Assembly: GCA_036971615.1 (NCBI GenBank)
Contig: JAYKKR010000006.1
Location: 930,001 to 994,000 of the forward strand
Reading direction: 5' to 3'
From: Amyloporia xantha
Lineage: Eukaryota > Basidiomycota > Agaricomycetes > Polyporales > Adustoporiaceae
Length of the DNA stretch: 64,000 nt
The notes under the pieces were generated by a model that had not been told where the DNA came from, did not search any database, and worked only from the letters and a program-made list of their open reading frames with translations. The translations under genes were made by a program, and so were the position numbers. Shown piece after piece: positions 47,956 through 60,200 of this stretch (positions are counted from its first letter, which is position 1; the number at the start of each line of letters is the position of its first letter).

Positions 47956-50214
47956 TTTTATACAGTGATCATGAACGAGAGAAAGAAGAGCAAGAACCAA
48001 GACAAGAACGCTTAGGGGAAAAGCCACCAAACTGCTGTGACCGTACGTCATGCGTGAGAGAGTACACGTGACACCGACGTGGCTCGCGTGCCCCGCCGCG
48101 CCGCTCGATCGATCTTCTCGAAATGACGTCCTTCCATTTCAGCCGCCGTCAGCCTCCGTCGCGCGAGCATATAAGATCCCCAGCTCTTCATTCATCTCTC
48201 AACGCATTTCTTTCTTTCCCTCCACCATTATCACCCCTAACAATCAGTCCTCTGGAAACCGGCTCAACATCTAGCTACCTTCTGCAGACGCTGATTGTCG
48301 CGCAAGAAATCATCCATGCCACGGGAAGCAGAAACTACATGCGTGGGTTTGTTTACTCTTTACTGCGTAACATGAAAACTCGATGTACCAGCATGTCAGC
48401 GGCTGATGCTGTGAGCAATGCTCGCATTGTATCAGCGGTCACTTTGTCATATGTCGACCAGCCTTTCTGGACGGAGTGGCTATATGCACATAAACTAATG
48501 TCGTGTGAAAGCAGCTTCATTAGCCCGGAAATATATGGTCAGTTCACGTCCGTGCATGTGCCTGTTGCATTGAATCCTGTTTTTCCTTTACGCGAAGAGC
48601 TCCTCATTATTAACAGCGTGCGATATCGTATACACCCAGATCGATCGTCGCTGATGAAACTTCGTCACAACCTTCCTCCAATTCTGGTCACTAACCCGTG
48701 CAAGCCTCCGCCTAACACCTCGCTCCTCAGCAAGATACCTGCTCGCGAAGCTTCCAATAGGCGCAATGTGTAGACTCGCCAAGAGTCCACGACGACAGGA
48801 CACGATATTATCCCTTGTAAGTGCACATCCAACATGACATGTGGATTACTCACCTTCGAAAACGGGGATACTATTCCACTTCCACAAAAGGAACCAGATA
48901 TATGCATTGACACGCGTCGACACTCATATGCGGATCATTGCTCTTTCGTCTGAGTCCTCGAGAAATGTAACGCAATGAACCGCAGAAGAAACAGTACTCA
49001 AAATACATTCGCGCTCCAAATAACGATGCCGGCTCGACCTTGAATTATTAACCTCGTATGCAAGACTATAGAGGGTCGGTCTGGAGTTGTTGCCGGACGT
49101 GGTCTCGACTCGGCGCCCGGTCAGAGCATAAGTCTCGTCAGGAAGGCATTTGGGTCACCCTCTAGTAACCTCCTTCTTCCCGCAGTATATCGGAGCGCAC
49201 CGATGGTACCTTAAAGCATCAGTTCGGGCAATTTGGCGTGCTTTGATACGTGGTGGAGCATCTGAGGTTGTGCCTAACACATCAATATGCCTAATGACGC
49301 GGATCTGGGCGTGCTCAAATCCGATGCATTTCGAAATCCTCAAGGCAAGCCTGGAACAAACCATGGAATACGAAACCGCCGTGCCCGGGTACATGACCAT
49401 TGACACATCTTGTCGAAGCCTCTATCATCAAAAGAACGTGGCTTTCCTTTTCGGCGGTTTCGATTGTGGCCGAGCCAATTTCCCAGATGTCTCTGTTTGC
49501 GCTTCAATAGGCCATTTACTGCAGCGATAGTAAACGGAACGCAAGCAGCTTGTTAATGCTGCTCCGACGTTAAAGATCACTTCAATTACATACCAAGCCT
49601 TGCCGACTTCTTTCCCATACGAATTATGGCACACCCGTTATGGCGGGGAATAACGACCATGCGACGGATGCCATTGCCGTTCACGGTATATCTAACGGGA
49701 CAGGAAATCTGCTGACTCCAATCTTCAGCATTGACATGTGTATCTACCGGACCATGTTCCGTGTACATGAGGCTCATCAGCATCATGTCTTCGAACATCC
49801 GAGGGGCTCAAGGCATCGCGGTGCAATTCAGATGCACTCAATACGTAAGGACCAGGTGAGCTCACGCATGACGTACACAAGGCGTAAACGATTTGTAGAG
49901 CCAGTGAACGTTTCCCTATACCATCAGCGACATCGGCTTGGCCATCGCCGAACGTCATCGCAATGCATTTTCGAGGCCGGCGTTGCTTCATTCATTGACA
50001 GTATCGGGCCGTGGAACCAAGACCTGCAAATTATATTGTCGTAAAGCTACATGAAACACGAGGAGAAAAATGTATAGTGGTATACGAGTATGTTTCCTGG
50101 AGATTGTGATACAGAAACTCTGGCAAGATAGATAGACAAGCACTGACCAATAACGAAACCTGGATCCAAATAGATGATGCAAAATAACGATGAGCATGCA
50201 GACGACGGGAAAGC
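47956..50214. other. Region without a supportable gene
   Basis: A divergent promoter for Lunapark is expected on the left. An ATATAAG TATA-like motif followed by a CT-rich stretch (48.17-48.27 kb) looks like a plus-strand promoter. The frame over it (216 codons to 48773) starts inside the would-be leader and shows no known domain. A 126-codon plus frame at 49150-49530 is also unassigned. Confidence 0.35.
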
Positions 50215-51378
50215 TTACAACTTTTTGATTCTCATCTCCCACATTCCTTCCTTCCCTCTTACTATGCCTTCCAAAATGAGGCGTCCCATCAAGAAATCCA
50301 CTCGCTTCACTCCCTTCTGCCGCTCCTCTTCGCTCTCGCACCTCTCTGACCAGGCACGTGCAATGCGTTCTCGCACTTCCCCGTCCATCTCGTTGTTCCA
50401 GTAGTCCGCTTGCGAGATCGGCGTCATCATCGACAGATAGATCGCAGAGAACAGCTCGTGCAGCGTCACTCCAGTAGGGTTTGCACTCTCCGCATCGATG
50501 TACCACGGGTAATGGGAATTGTACATCCTCATGTGCAGCTCTGGTGGCTCACAGGCGAAACGCGTCAGATCCCATGTATTGACACTCCGATCTAGGTCTC
50601 GGAAGCGGAGGGTGGACGGATTGTATCGCAGATCATAGTGCATTGGAGGGGAAGTCATGGAGTAGCGAAGGTAGGGATGGAGTTTGGGATGTTTCGACGT
50701 ATCGATGACTGGTACGGTATGAGTCAACAGAAGCACGAGCAGTAAAGCAATACACTCACTGCTTCCAGAGATTGATGCCGACCGGGCTTTCGTGAGCAGT
50801 GAACCCAAAGCCCCAAAGCCGAGCGATTTAGACATGCTAAATTCTGGTCTCCATTCGCGTGGCGGTCGTTTGCGATTTTCACCACCGATGGAACTTCGCA
50901 TTGATCGAGATCGCGAGATGCCACTAGTTGTCGACGCCGGGCTCGATGTATTTGATTGTGAGAATGGTGTGATGGGGCGGGAGGAGGGAGAGCGGACGGA
51001 GACCCAGCCTCCGTCGTCCTGTTTGCCAAAGTAGCCCGATGCATTGTGGTTATCTGCGTCGTCCCCGGGTCGGGGCCAGACATCGGGTCCAGCAGACACT
51101 GCTGGATTCAGGGATGCAGGGTTCGCACCAGGCGTCCTTATGCCACCAGCCGGAGGCCAAGGTGCCATGGTTGTTGGAGGCCATTGTGGCGAATATGGTC
51201 CTTGTGGTGCGCCCCATCCAGCGACGTTGTTGTTAGGCCAGCCTGGCGTAGGCGGCGCAGGTGGAAAGTTCATGTAGGGAGTGCCGGGAAAGCCAGAATA
51301 GCCCCCTTGAGGGGAGCCAGCGCCCGCTGGACCTTGAGGTTGGTCGACGAGAGGTGGCATGTCAGAATAGTCACCCAT
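50215..51378 (-). CDS. DUF6699 domain protein
   Basis: Two exons (50760-51378, 50215-50708) give 370 residues. The N-terminal half is Pro/Gly/Gln-rich with repeated PP, PQGP and PGW, suggesting disorder. A short Ser/Arg region follows (SRSRSMRSS). The C-terminal half is a DUF6699 domain (HPYLRYSMTSPPMHYDLRYN, TRFACEPPELHM, GVTLHELFSAIYLSM), common in agaricomycetes and of unknown function. The 51-nt intron is a multiple of three with no stop, so unspliced RNA would add 17 hydrophobic residues just before the domain. An alternative upstream ATG near 51530 opens MSAPPQSGLPPAFSSDSGY in another frame and may be a uORF or an extra exon. Confidence 0.82.
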   Translation of the reverse strand: MGDYSDMPPLVDQPQGPAGAGSPQGGYSGFPGTPYMNFPPAPPTPGWPNNNVAGWGAPQGPYSPQWPPTTMAPWPPAGGIRTPGANPASLNPAVSAGPDVWPRPGDDADNHNASGYFGKQDDGGWVSVRSPSSRPITPFSQSNTSSPASTTSGISRSRSMRSSIGGENRKRPPREWRPEFSMSKSLGFGALGSLLTKARSASISGSSECIALLLVLLLTHTVPVIDTSKHPKLHPYLRYSMTSPPMHYDLRYNPSTLRFRDLDRSVNTWDLTRFACEPPELHMRMYNSHYPWYIDAESANPTGVTLHELFSAIYLSMMTPISQADYWNNEMDGEVRERIARAWSERCESEEERQKGVKRVDFLMGRLILEGIVRGKEGMWEMRIKKL

Positions 51379-52217
51379 CGTTGGGGATCGTTGGGATGAT
51401 ATGAAGGTAAAGAGAGTCAGAAGAGCAGCTGAAGGGCGATGATAATCGGACACGAGGCAGAATGGACTGGAAGTTATAGCCGCTGTCCGAGCTGAAAGCA
51501 GGCGGCAATCCGGATTGAGGCGGGGCAGACATGATTTCAGCTCGTGTTCGGTGTTTATAGCTGTTACAGCTGCGCATGCATGCTGTAAAGAGCCCCCCAA
51601 ATACCGAAAGACAGGGCTGTTGTTGTCCAATTGTTCACAGGGCTAGTAATACGAGCAAGCAGAGACTAAGAGCCACAAAAGGCAACCGGCAACGCATGAC
51701 AGCCTCTTCATCCTCTTCTGGATTCGCTGAAGGCCGAGTGCTGTCACTGCCGGAGCGCATCGCGTTTTCGTAAATCGCAGCTTGTCGAGGGGCCGTGAAG
51801 TGGAGAATGCACTGAGCAAACGAAGGGTTAGAATGGAAGAGTTCCGTGAGGAAACATATATAGCCATCCGCTGATTACAACGGAAACCACTATGTTTCTT
51901 TGAATACGGATGCTGCCGATACGAATTCGCAATACGAAATGAATCCCTTAGGCTGACAAACTAACCCGCTTTTGCTCGTAGAGGGCTTGTTAACTGTATG
52001 ATAAAACGCAATGCATAAATCTGAACGGCGAAAGTGGATTTATGCTGAGCTAGGCCTTCAAGCCGAGTCGACATCGGGGTCGTATTGATAATGATTTATA
52101 ATGATGAAGCAATAGATTACGGGATATCTCAAGAAGCATGGGTAAACTGCAGGGGAGAATTATAGGCAAGTTTGATAAGCAATAGAAAGCAGAGGAACCA
52201 AATGAAGGTTAGGCCGT
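51379..52217. other. Intergenic, nothing recognised
   Basis: Contains the upstream region of the DUF6699 gene and the 3' flank of the SPFH gene. Only short frames are present. Confidence 0.5.
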
Positions 52218-54825
52218 TCATGAACGAGCAGCTCCCATCCCCGCGGCCATTCCAGTGGCCAGGGCATTACCCATCTGCGCCCCCATCCCTTCCGTGGGCA
52301 CAAAGACTGTCTTGGACCCAAACGCCTTCACCCGAGACACCTCCACCCGACGCAGCTCCATTTCCCGTGCAAACTCGTCGCGTACTTGCGCGTCGGCGTT
52401 GGCCCTGATTCGAATAGCTTCAGACTCGGCTTCTGCTGCAAGGCGCGTAGCCTGCGCCTGTGCCTCTGCTTCAATCTGCAGTTTCTGGGCTTGTGCCTTT
52501 GCGGCAGCCACGACGCTGTATGCTTCGGCATCGGAGGTTGTCTGTACATTTTTATGTCAAAGGAAATAAACCAAACGAAGGGGAGAGAACTGACGTTCTG
52601 CGATTGCGCCTTGATGCGGGCCACAGCCAGAGTACCTTCTTCCTGCTTTATCCTGTTGCTGTTCTCCCTGTCCACGTTCTACATGCCCACGACAAGGGGT
52701 TAATAAATAAGGCGACAGACATCAGTTGTAAAGCTTACAGCGGCTTCCACCTGCGCCTCAAGGGCTCTGGTCGTTAGCTTCTGCATGGTGTTTGCGATCT
52801 CGCCTAAGCAAAACGTAAGTTCGCCGCACGTAAGAGTGTTGTCATATTGATCTACCCTTGAATTGCCGGTCAATCACGGCTATTTATTCAAGTAGTCAAT
52901 TCCACAGCCCGGGTGAAACAAATCATTTCGGACGTACCGAGATCCTTGAGAACAATCCCGTACTCCAGAGCAGCGAGATGCAAATCGTCCATTGCTCGAG
53001 TGCGTAGGGCATCCAAAAAGGCTGAGCTTGCTTCGGTGCCATCGTCCATGTTATCTGGCCCAAGCGAGCGCTGCTTAACCATGGCGCTATAGTCCACTGA
53101 ATAAAATATTAGATTAGCTGAGGCGGATTTGAGCACCGTGAATGCATACAGTGGGCAACGATCTGCGTGAGGATCGACTGTGTCTTGTCCCTGCAATGCA
53201 CGAGTTCAGTCTGGACTATTTGTGTTATTGAGACGGCCAGAAACAAACCTCAAGGCATCGTACGGAGTGTTATAGCCGTGTGTTGTAAGCTGATACAAAA
53301 TGTCAGTAGTGCATTACTCGATATCTGCAATGCTATTACCTTCAGCGGTTCATTGAGTTGCCTAAAAGAAAAATTAGCCAAAGCGGATACTCGCATTCGC
53401 CGAGCTCACCATTTCAGGTACAAAGTCAAGCTAACGGGGACCTGGTCCCTTGTGAGACTAGCACGAGAGAACGTCAATATACATCGTAGACCACTGTTTT
53501 ATCTGTAACTCACATGTCTTTCGTGGGCATCTCCAGTTGGTTCTCTCCCAGTGTGAAGAGCCCTCGCAGAGTGACATTCGGATTAGTGATGTAGTGTTGC
53601 CCAGCAGGGAGGAGCTCGAGGTCATCTCCTTTCTGCAGAATAGCACAGTTGTTCGCGGGGATGTTCAAGCTGCCGGTATATCAGCGGTTGTGGACGAAAA
53701 AGCGAAGCAGAGGCGTACAAAAGTGCTACTACGTAGTCTCTCTCCTTGCCATCTCTGGTGCTGCTCTTCATAGAGACCTCGTGCGTCCTGACCAAAAATT
53801 GCGTCAGTAAATTTGATTCTTCGGTAAGATGAAGACAGACCATCCAAGGCTGACTCCTGTGATCTTGTCCTTGACCGCGGTGGGTAAATGCGTTTGATCG
53901 ACGACAGATAGAACATTGTAGGAGCCTTCGATCGCGTAAGATACGAATCCAGAATTCTTGATGACGAAGATTTGATTCTGGTAAGTTGGCGGAGCGTATC
54001 AGATGATGCTCATTCCACCCAAAACGAGGACAGCCCTCACCTGCGGATCGGAAACGACTGCAGCCTTCGAAACGACCCCTCAGTGCCATTCTGAACCCCT
54101 ATGCTGAGCGCAGGCGTACGTACCTGATTCTGGGATACTTGCACGACTGTCAGACCCTGGAATTCGATGACCGTGTCCGACACTTCAGAGCGTCATTAGA
54201 GGGAGCTAAAATGAGCCGGACGTCTCTAACAGCAACTTACGTCCTTTCGTGCCACACCATTTACGTGCCCACCAATTGCGGAGTGGCGAGCCAGGATATC
54301 TACCTGGACGAGTCAAAATCTTGGGGAGTCCTCCGTGATTGATAAGGCCGATACGGCCAGGAGTGACCTCCCGCCCCGTCCAAGCTACAGGACGCTGCCG
54401 AGAATGTCAAATCCAGGATTAGGCACTTCCTACCGTGAAGAATACGTACTTTGCTAGATAGAATATGTTGGCGTCCTGACTATCAGAACCACACACGATT
54501 ATTTCAGCGCTATCCACTTCCGGCGAAGGACAAAACTTACGTTCTTCAGCTGCCCGTCCAATTTCTGCAGCGCCGCAATTAGGCCGTCCTTCCCGATGGT
54601 GATGAAGAACGGTCGATTGTCCAACGCGTAATCCGGGGCTTTCACGAAGTCATTGGCCTTTCGGGCTGACTTCCCGTGAACTTCTCCATTGATAGGAGCA
54701 CCGAGGTATTCCTTCTCGTTGATGTCATGTTCGCGTGAGAAGTGGTACTCTTTGGTGCCAGCCACAGAGCCAGGGCCGTTGATGGCCGTGGCGCTGTCAG
54801 CGTTACTTGAGCTGTCTTTGATCAT
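52218..54825 (-). CDS. SPFH/band-7 domain membrane scaffold protein
   Basis: Sixteen exons join in phase to 560 residues: 54541-54825, 54241-54394, 54124-54182, 54041-54064, 53841-53977, 53719-53787, 53514-53669, 53410-53448, 53340-53361, 53249-53289, 53150-53190, 52938-53096, 52856-52879, 52739-52803, 52595-52678 and 52218-52541. After an N-terminal head come WTGREVTPGRIGLINHGG and DTVIEFQGLTVVQVSQNQ. The band-7 core carries NNCAILQKGDDLELLPAGQ, LRGLFTLGENQLEMPTKD and LTTHGYNTPYDALRDKTQS. A long Ala/Glu/Arg coiled coil (AAAKAQAQKLQIEAEAQAQ) precedes a Gly/Ala/Met tail. SPFH proteins build ring- or cage-like membrane microdomains. I know this family as conserved in basidiomycetes, but its cargo or partner is unknown. 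No transmembrane helix is obvious. Confidence 0.88.
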
Positions 54826-57236
54826 CGAGGAATTTGTGAGCGTGAGTGGTTGTATATGCAGCAGACTTGCTGCAGAGGTCTTTTATGCAGGCATCGTGGC
54901 ACTGTATTCAATCAGCACGAGCGCGGCCGCTGTCAAAGCCACTGTCATCATGTGTCCATGCGCAGCTCCCCTGTCACGAAGCGCTCCGTGCTTTGAAGAT
55001 ATTATCTTCTCGGCACCGTAAGTCGCGACGAGTATCAGAAAGGTCCACTCGCCGAACGTCATATGCTAGTACTGGAGTCTGGCGGTAAGTGGACAGCATC
55101 GACGCCACGGCTATGAACACCATATGATCGCACAGCCACCAAATACGGCAGGCGTACTAGTTGTGATAGCATTCACTATTCACGCAAGTATTGACGATGT
55201 TATACACGTCCCTGCCGCCTGCTCTTGTTCGCCAACAGCATTGGTGCAGTAATCGAGGGGTAATTTTGAAATGAACTGATTATGGTTTAAAAAAGCAGTG
55301 CCGTAGCACTGGCAGCATATGTCCGACGTATCATCGGCGGGCCATTTCGCTCAGAAGAATGTACTATCAGATGATGCACGTGTAAATACAACGCCGTTCA
55401 CGGCAATGACTATCCAGCTGAGTTTACGAAGGGCGGAAATCGCTCAGAGCACGGCCAAGCGTGAGTACTAGGTATTGTCCGATACGAGCCATATTCGCCA
55501 AGTTACTGTGCTGCGGCCCCTGCTGCCAAGATTGCGCCGAAGGAGCAAGCCTCAAGGTCTACATATGCATGTTAAGTTATGACGATTGTGTGCCGAAAGC
55601 CTCCATTGGCACTTGCCACTTGGTGCGAGGTCTGCATGGGTCAGCCAAACACGTCCATTGACAACCAGTTCACCTGCCAGATCCATAAAAATGTTCAACT
55701 CAATTCCCATTAATGAAGTGGGAAATCCGTGTTTCCGCATAAAAGCCTTCATGGAATCGGCAAAACGTGTGAGTAGGACTGGTGTACGTATCGTGAGAGG
55801 TACCAGTCGAGTAGCCTGAGTAAACACAAGGGGCCCCTTCACGATAGCAGGCATAGGAATGTTTGGTCCGCATAGCCATCCTAGTTCGTTTTGACTCTTG
55901 TGATTTTTCTACGCAGCAAGAACACAGTACAGCCATCTTTGCTCCGGCTTCAGCCTTCCGTGGAGTGCATTGTACAAGCTGAAACGGCAGAGCTTGTCAT
56001 AGAAGTAGGCAATGCATAGGACAAATCTGTTAACTGGGAAATAAATCAAGTTGATCAGAAGTCGTGACACTCGAGTTCTATTTACGATGCAAGTCATCCA
56101 TTTGAATTATGGAGGAGCCAGGTTTCATTTATGCTGTGTCGAAACGTGCGGTCCATAGCCAAAGCGACGGTCAAACGGACTCGCCCCAGACCGACTCACC
56201 TTGGCTACAGATTTATCTGCTTCCAGAAATATCGTAATAAGGTAAATATACGCAGATATTGTGAGTACATCCACCAGACATTCTGCAGAACTCACGCCTG
56301 AAGTTCATGACGTCGGGAAACTTGAGTTATAACCTTAGCCTGGTCGGGTGAAATGCAGCCTGAATGGACAGTGCTGCAGGAAATATCTTCCACTCGAGAC
56401 ATGTAACGTACACGTATCGACTGGGAGAATACAGTCATCCTAACGAGGGAACAGGCACTGTACATGGTGATCCTATGGAGACAACGTGTAGGGCGACTTT
56501 GTGTGTGCGACTGTCACGCCTTGACGCGTCCACCGGGTGTACACGTGACCCACGTCTGGACCGTGACAGAACGCGTCTCATTGAGGTCTCATGATGATGC
56601 TGCAAGCGACGTTTGATCAAACTTACATAAAGGAATGGACACGCCTATCCCAATGGAGCCGATACATCGTATACAACTTACCTTCAGCATAGTTCTGCAG
56701 CAGCGGCGCACTACTCCTTGCCCGCTTGGGGACCGATACAGCGGCGGTGATAGCGTGCACAGGTTTGAAGGTTTGAAGGATGGCTAGGTGCGAGGATTGC
56801 TTTCTAAACTTTCCTCTAATTGAATTAATATCGGAGGCATTTTCTATAGGCCGTGTGTACGTCTGCGCTCCTTGCGTACAGCACGTCAGTACCACGACAC
56901 GTCTTATGGATACCGAGAGCGTCGACCACTGCCAATTTCTGACTGTGAGTAGTTCGATTTCAACTGTGACTTCGGCTCGTAGTATAATCATGCCTAAGGA
57001 GGCGTACCAATAGGGTGGCGTAGGGCCTGCTGTGGTCTTCTATTTCCTGGCCTCCTGTTTCCGAAGCGCTACAACTACAACCTTTCATGTGTCATGGACA
57101 CCGAGACCCAATTCGTGGTTTCTGAGAAATGAACGTCTTGTGCACCTATGACAATGATCTACGGCAGGGTGTCTAATTAGCATCTATTGCTACTACAATA
57201 CGCAGGAAAGCGCGTATACATTAATCTGTCTCCGAG
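54826..57236. other. Region without a supportable gene
   Basis: Short frames on both strands (up to 122 codons near 56.6-57.0 kb) have no domain or clean splice pattern. It separates the SPFH gene from the dehydrogenase gene, which diverge from each other, so both promoters should lie here. Confidence 0.4.
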
Positions 57237-60200
57237 ATGACTCCAATCCAGGCAAGATGCTCACCTGATCCTCCAGACAGCCCAGCACAATTACAGAACA
57301 GGACGGTAAACGCCCCTCTTCTCCGGTATGTAGACGCGCTGCGCACGCACGGTCATCGCGCTGCTCGCATAGATCCTCTGGACCTTCTCCAGCGGGAGGA
57401 GGTCGCTGCGCTCAATCCGCGGCGTTACGGTCTTTCCGACGATGAACATAAGTACGACGTAAACGGCATCGTGTGGACAAGTCCTGTGGGTGTTGGCCAG
57501 GACATGACAGAAGAGTGGACGCTAGGCGAGATTACACAGCACCTGCGTGCGATCTATGTGGGGCGTATCGCGTACGAATACATGCACTCACCCTCGAAAA
57601 CCGAGCGCTTGTGGTTCTCACACCTACTCGAGTCACAGTCTCCCCGCGACTTTGTCATGGATAGGGAGCAGAAGATGCGCATCCATTCGTTGCTCGCTCG
57701 CAGCGAAACGTTCGACCAGTTCCTACAGCTCAAGTTTCCGAATCTCAAACGATACGGACTGGAGGGCGGAGAATCTATGCTTCCCGCGCTAGATGTTCTC
57801 TTTAGTGCTGCTGCACAAGGTAATTATATCACTCAAATGTGGCTATGGATTGAACATATGCGCCTTGTTGTAGCCGGTGTAGAGAGCATCATTCTCGCTA
57901 TGCCTCATCGCGGTCGGCTAAACCTCCTCACTGGCATTCTCGAATTCTCGCACTCAGCTTTGTTCCACAAGATAAAGGGTGGCGCGGAGATACCTGAAGA
58001 TCTAGGGGCATCTGGAGATGTCATTAGCCATCTTGGTCAGTACTTTCTACCTCGCGGGGACGATCCCGAACCGAAATTGTTGCTGACCAGTCCGAAGTTG
58101 CCTCCCCGAGCATACTCTACAAGGGCGCGGAGAACCCTGTGAAAGTGTCCCTTCTTCCGAATCCTTCGCATCTCGGTATTCATCCCGTTCACATATCTTA
58201 TATCGGTACATGTTAATGACTCCTCGCAGAGGCTGTCAATCCAGTCGCACTCGGCAAGACGCGCGCTAAGCAGTTTTCCCTTCTGAAAGCATTCCTTCGT
58301 GCGGGCACTCCGCTCGAGGAGTGCTTCCCTGGTGACAAGGCCATGTGTGTACAACTACATGGAGACGCGAGTTTCACAGGGCAAGGAGTGATCATGGAAA
58401 GCCTTGGCTTGAGTATGCGTTACTTCGTTTTGACAGTGTGTGATTTGCTGACGGGGATATTCTAGGCAACCTACCCCATTTCACAGTGGGAGGCACGATT
58501 CATATAGTGGTGAAGTATGTTTGTGGATACTCAGCTCACTTCTGAACTCATGCTGACATGCGAGTCTTGTAGCAACGGGTATGTGACGGCTGAGTCCCAC
58601 TGCTGGAACGAGACATCTTAGAATAGCGTCGTGCAGCATAGGATATACAACCCCTGCATCGAGCGCCCACTCAGGATTATATTCGTCGGACATTGGCAAG
58701 ATGATCAATGCTCCAGTGCTTCATGTGAACGGTGATTATCCTGAAGGTAAGTCTCGCCCCTCTGCATCCGGCACAACACACAACTGATTGAACCTGGTAT
58801 AGACGTTGCCCGGGCTGTGGAAACTGCTTTCAAATACAGGAACCACTTCCGAAAGGTATGTGCGAGTATTCCTGCTAGAGCGACTTGGCACAGTCCTTTG
58901 ACGTTGTTCCCGTCGTTAAGGATATCATAATCGACTTGCTAGTCTACAGGCGCTGGTGAGAGACTTGCCTCTGTATTTTCTACTTGTGGCACTAATACTT
59001 TTTGCAGGGGTCATAATGAGCTCGACGAGCCTTCATTCACACAGCCTCTTATGTACGAGAAGATCAGATCGCGACGCTCCGTTCCTAGCCTGTACGAAGA
59101 TCAACTCATTGTAAGCTCATTCTTGTCTGTAGGATCTGCCACTCTGCGCTTTGCTAATCCCACACCCTCCACCGTTTACTGGGCTTCTAAATTTTCGGTT
59201 TTGATATTCATAGTCTGAAGGCATACTAGCTGAAGATCATGCGGTTGCTGTCCGCGAGTCCTACAAGTCACTGTTTGCTTCTGAGCTCACGGCTAGCGAA
59301 TCCCATGATCCTGCCGCCCAGGCCGCGTCCATGTTACAGGGACATTGGAGTGGCCTGGTCTGGCCCGCAAGTAATGATGCTATGCGAGGTCCTGACACAG
59401 GCGTAGACCTCGATGTGTTGTTGCGCATTGGGCGCGCCAGCGTGACGACCTCCCCCGAATTCGTACGTGAATTGTTCTCCGTCTTGAGAACGATCTTCAA
59501 TGAATGTACATTTATGTAGGAGATCCATCCTCGTTTACTGCGGCATGTGAACAGTCGACTCCGCGCGCTGGAGAAGGGAGCAGGGCTTGATTGGGCTTGC
59601 GCCGAGGTTCAGATATATCTCATCTTAAGTATGTGACAACTGATAACACCCGATTGTTACCAAGGCAATGGCTTTTGGCTCTCTAATGCTAGAAGGCTGT
59701 GACGTTCGAATATCGGGACAGGATGTGGGACGAGGGACATTCAGTCAGCGGTAAGGCTTAATATTATCCTTCAAGGTGGACGGTCATGGTTATCAGTTCA
59801 TATGGTCCAGCCACGCGATGCTGGTCGATCAGAATACGGAGGATGTGGTTGTTCCATTGAATACTGCACTGGATTGCTCCGGCAAACTTGAGCTCGCAAA
59901 TAGTCTGTATTATCTCTAATCTCGAGTTGTCAGATGGATCTGACGATATTTCAGGCTCTCTTAGTGAGATGGCGGTCCTTGGAGTATGTTATTAAAGCTC
60001 AGTTTCTAAAAATCGTCGACTGATCCCGACCGGCTGCAGTTTGAATATGGCGTCAGCTGGGAAAAACCTGACATTCTACCAATATGGGAGGCACAGGTAT
60101 TGTTTAGCAATTATGACAAGACATGTTAGATACGTGCTAATCATTGACCAAATACGACAGTTCGGAGACTTTTTCAATGGCGCTCAGGTAAGTGGTCGAA

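Noticed and set aside
48123..48773. 216-codon plus-strand ORF downstream of Lunapark's promoter
   Set aside because: Starts inside a TATA/CT-rich promoter-like stretch, no domain and no neighbours in phase; left as undecided region.
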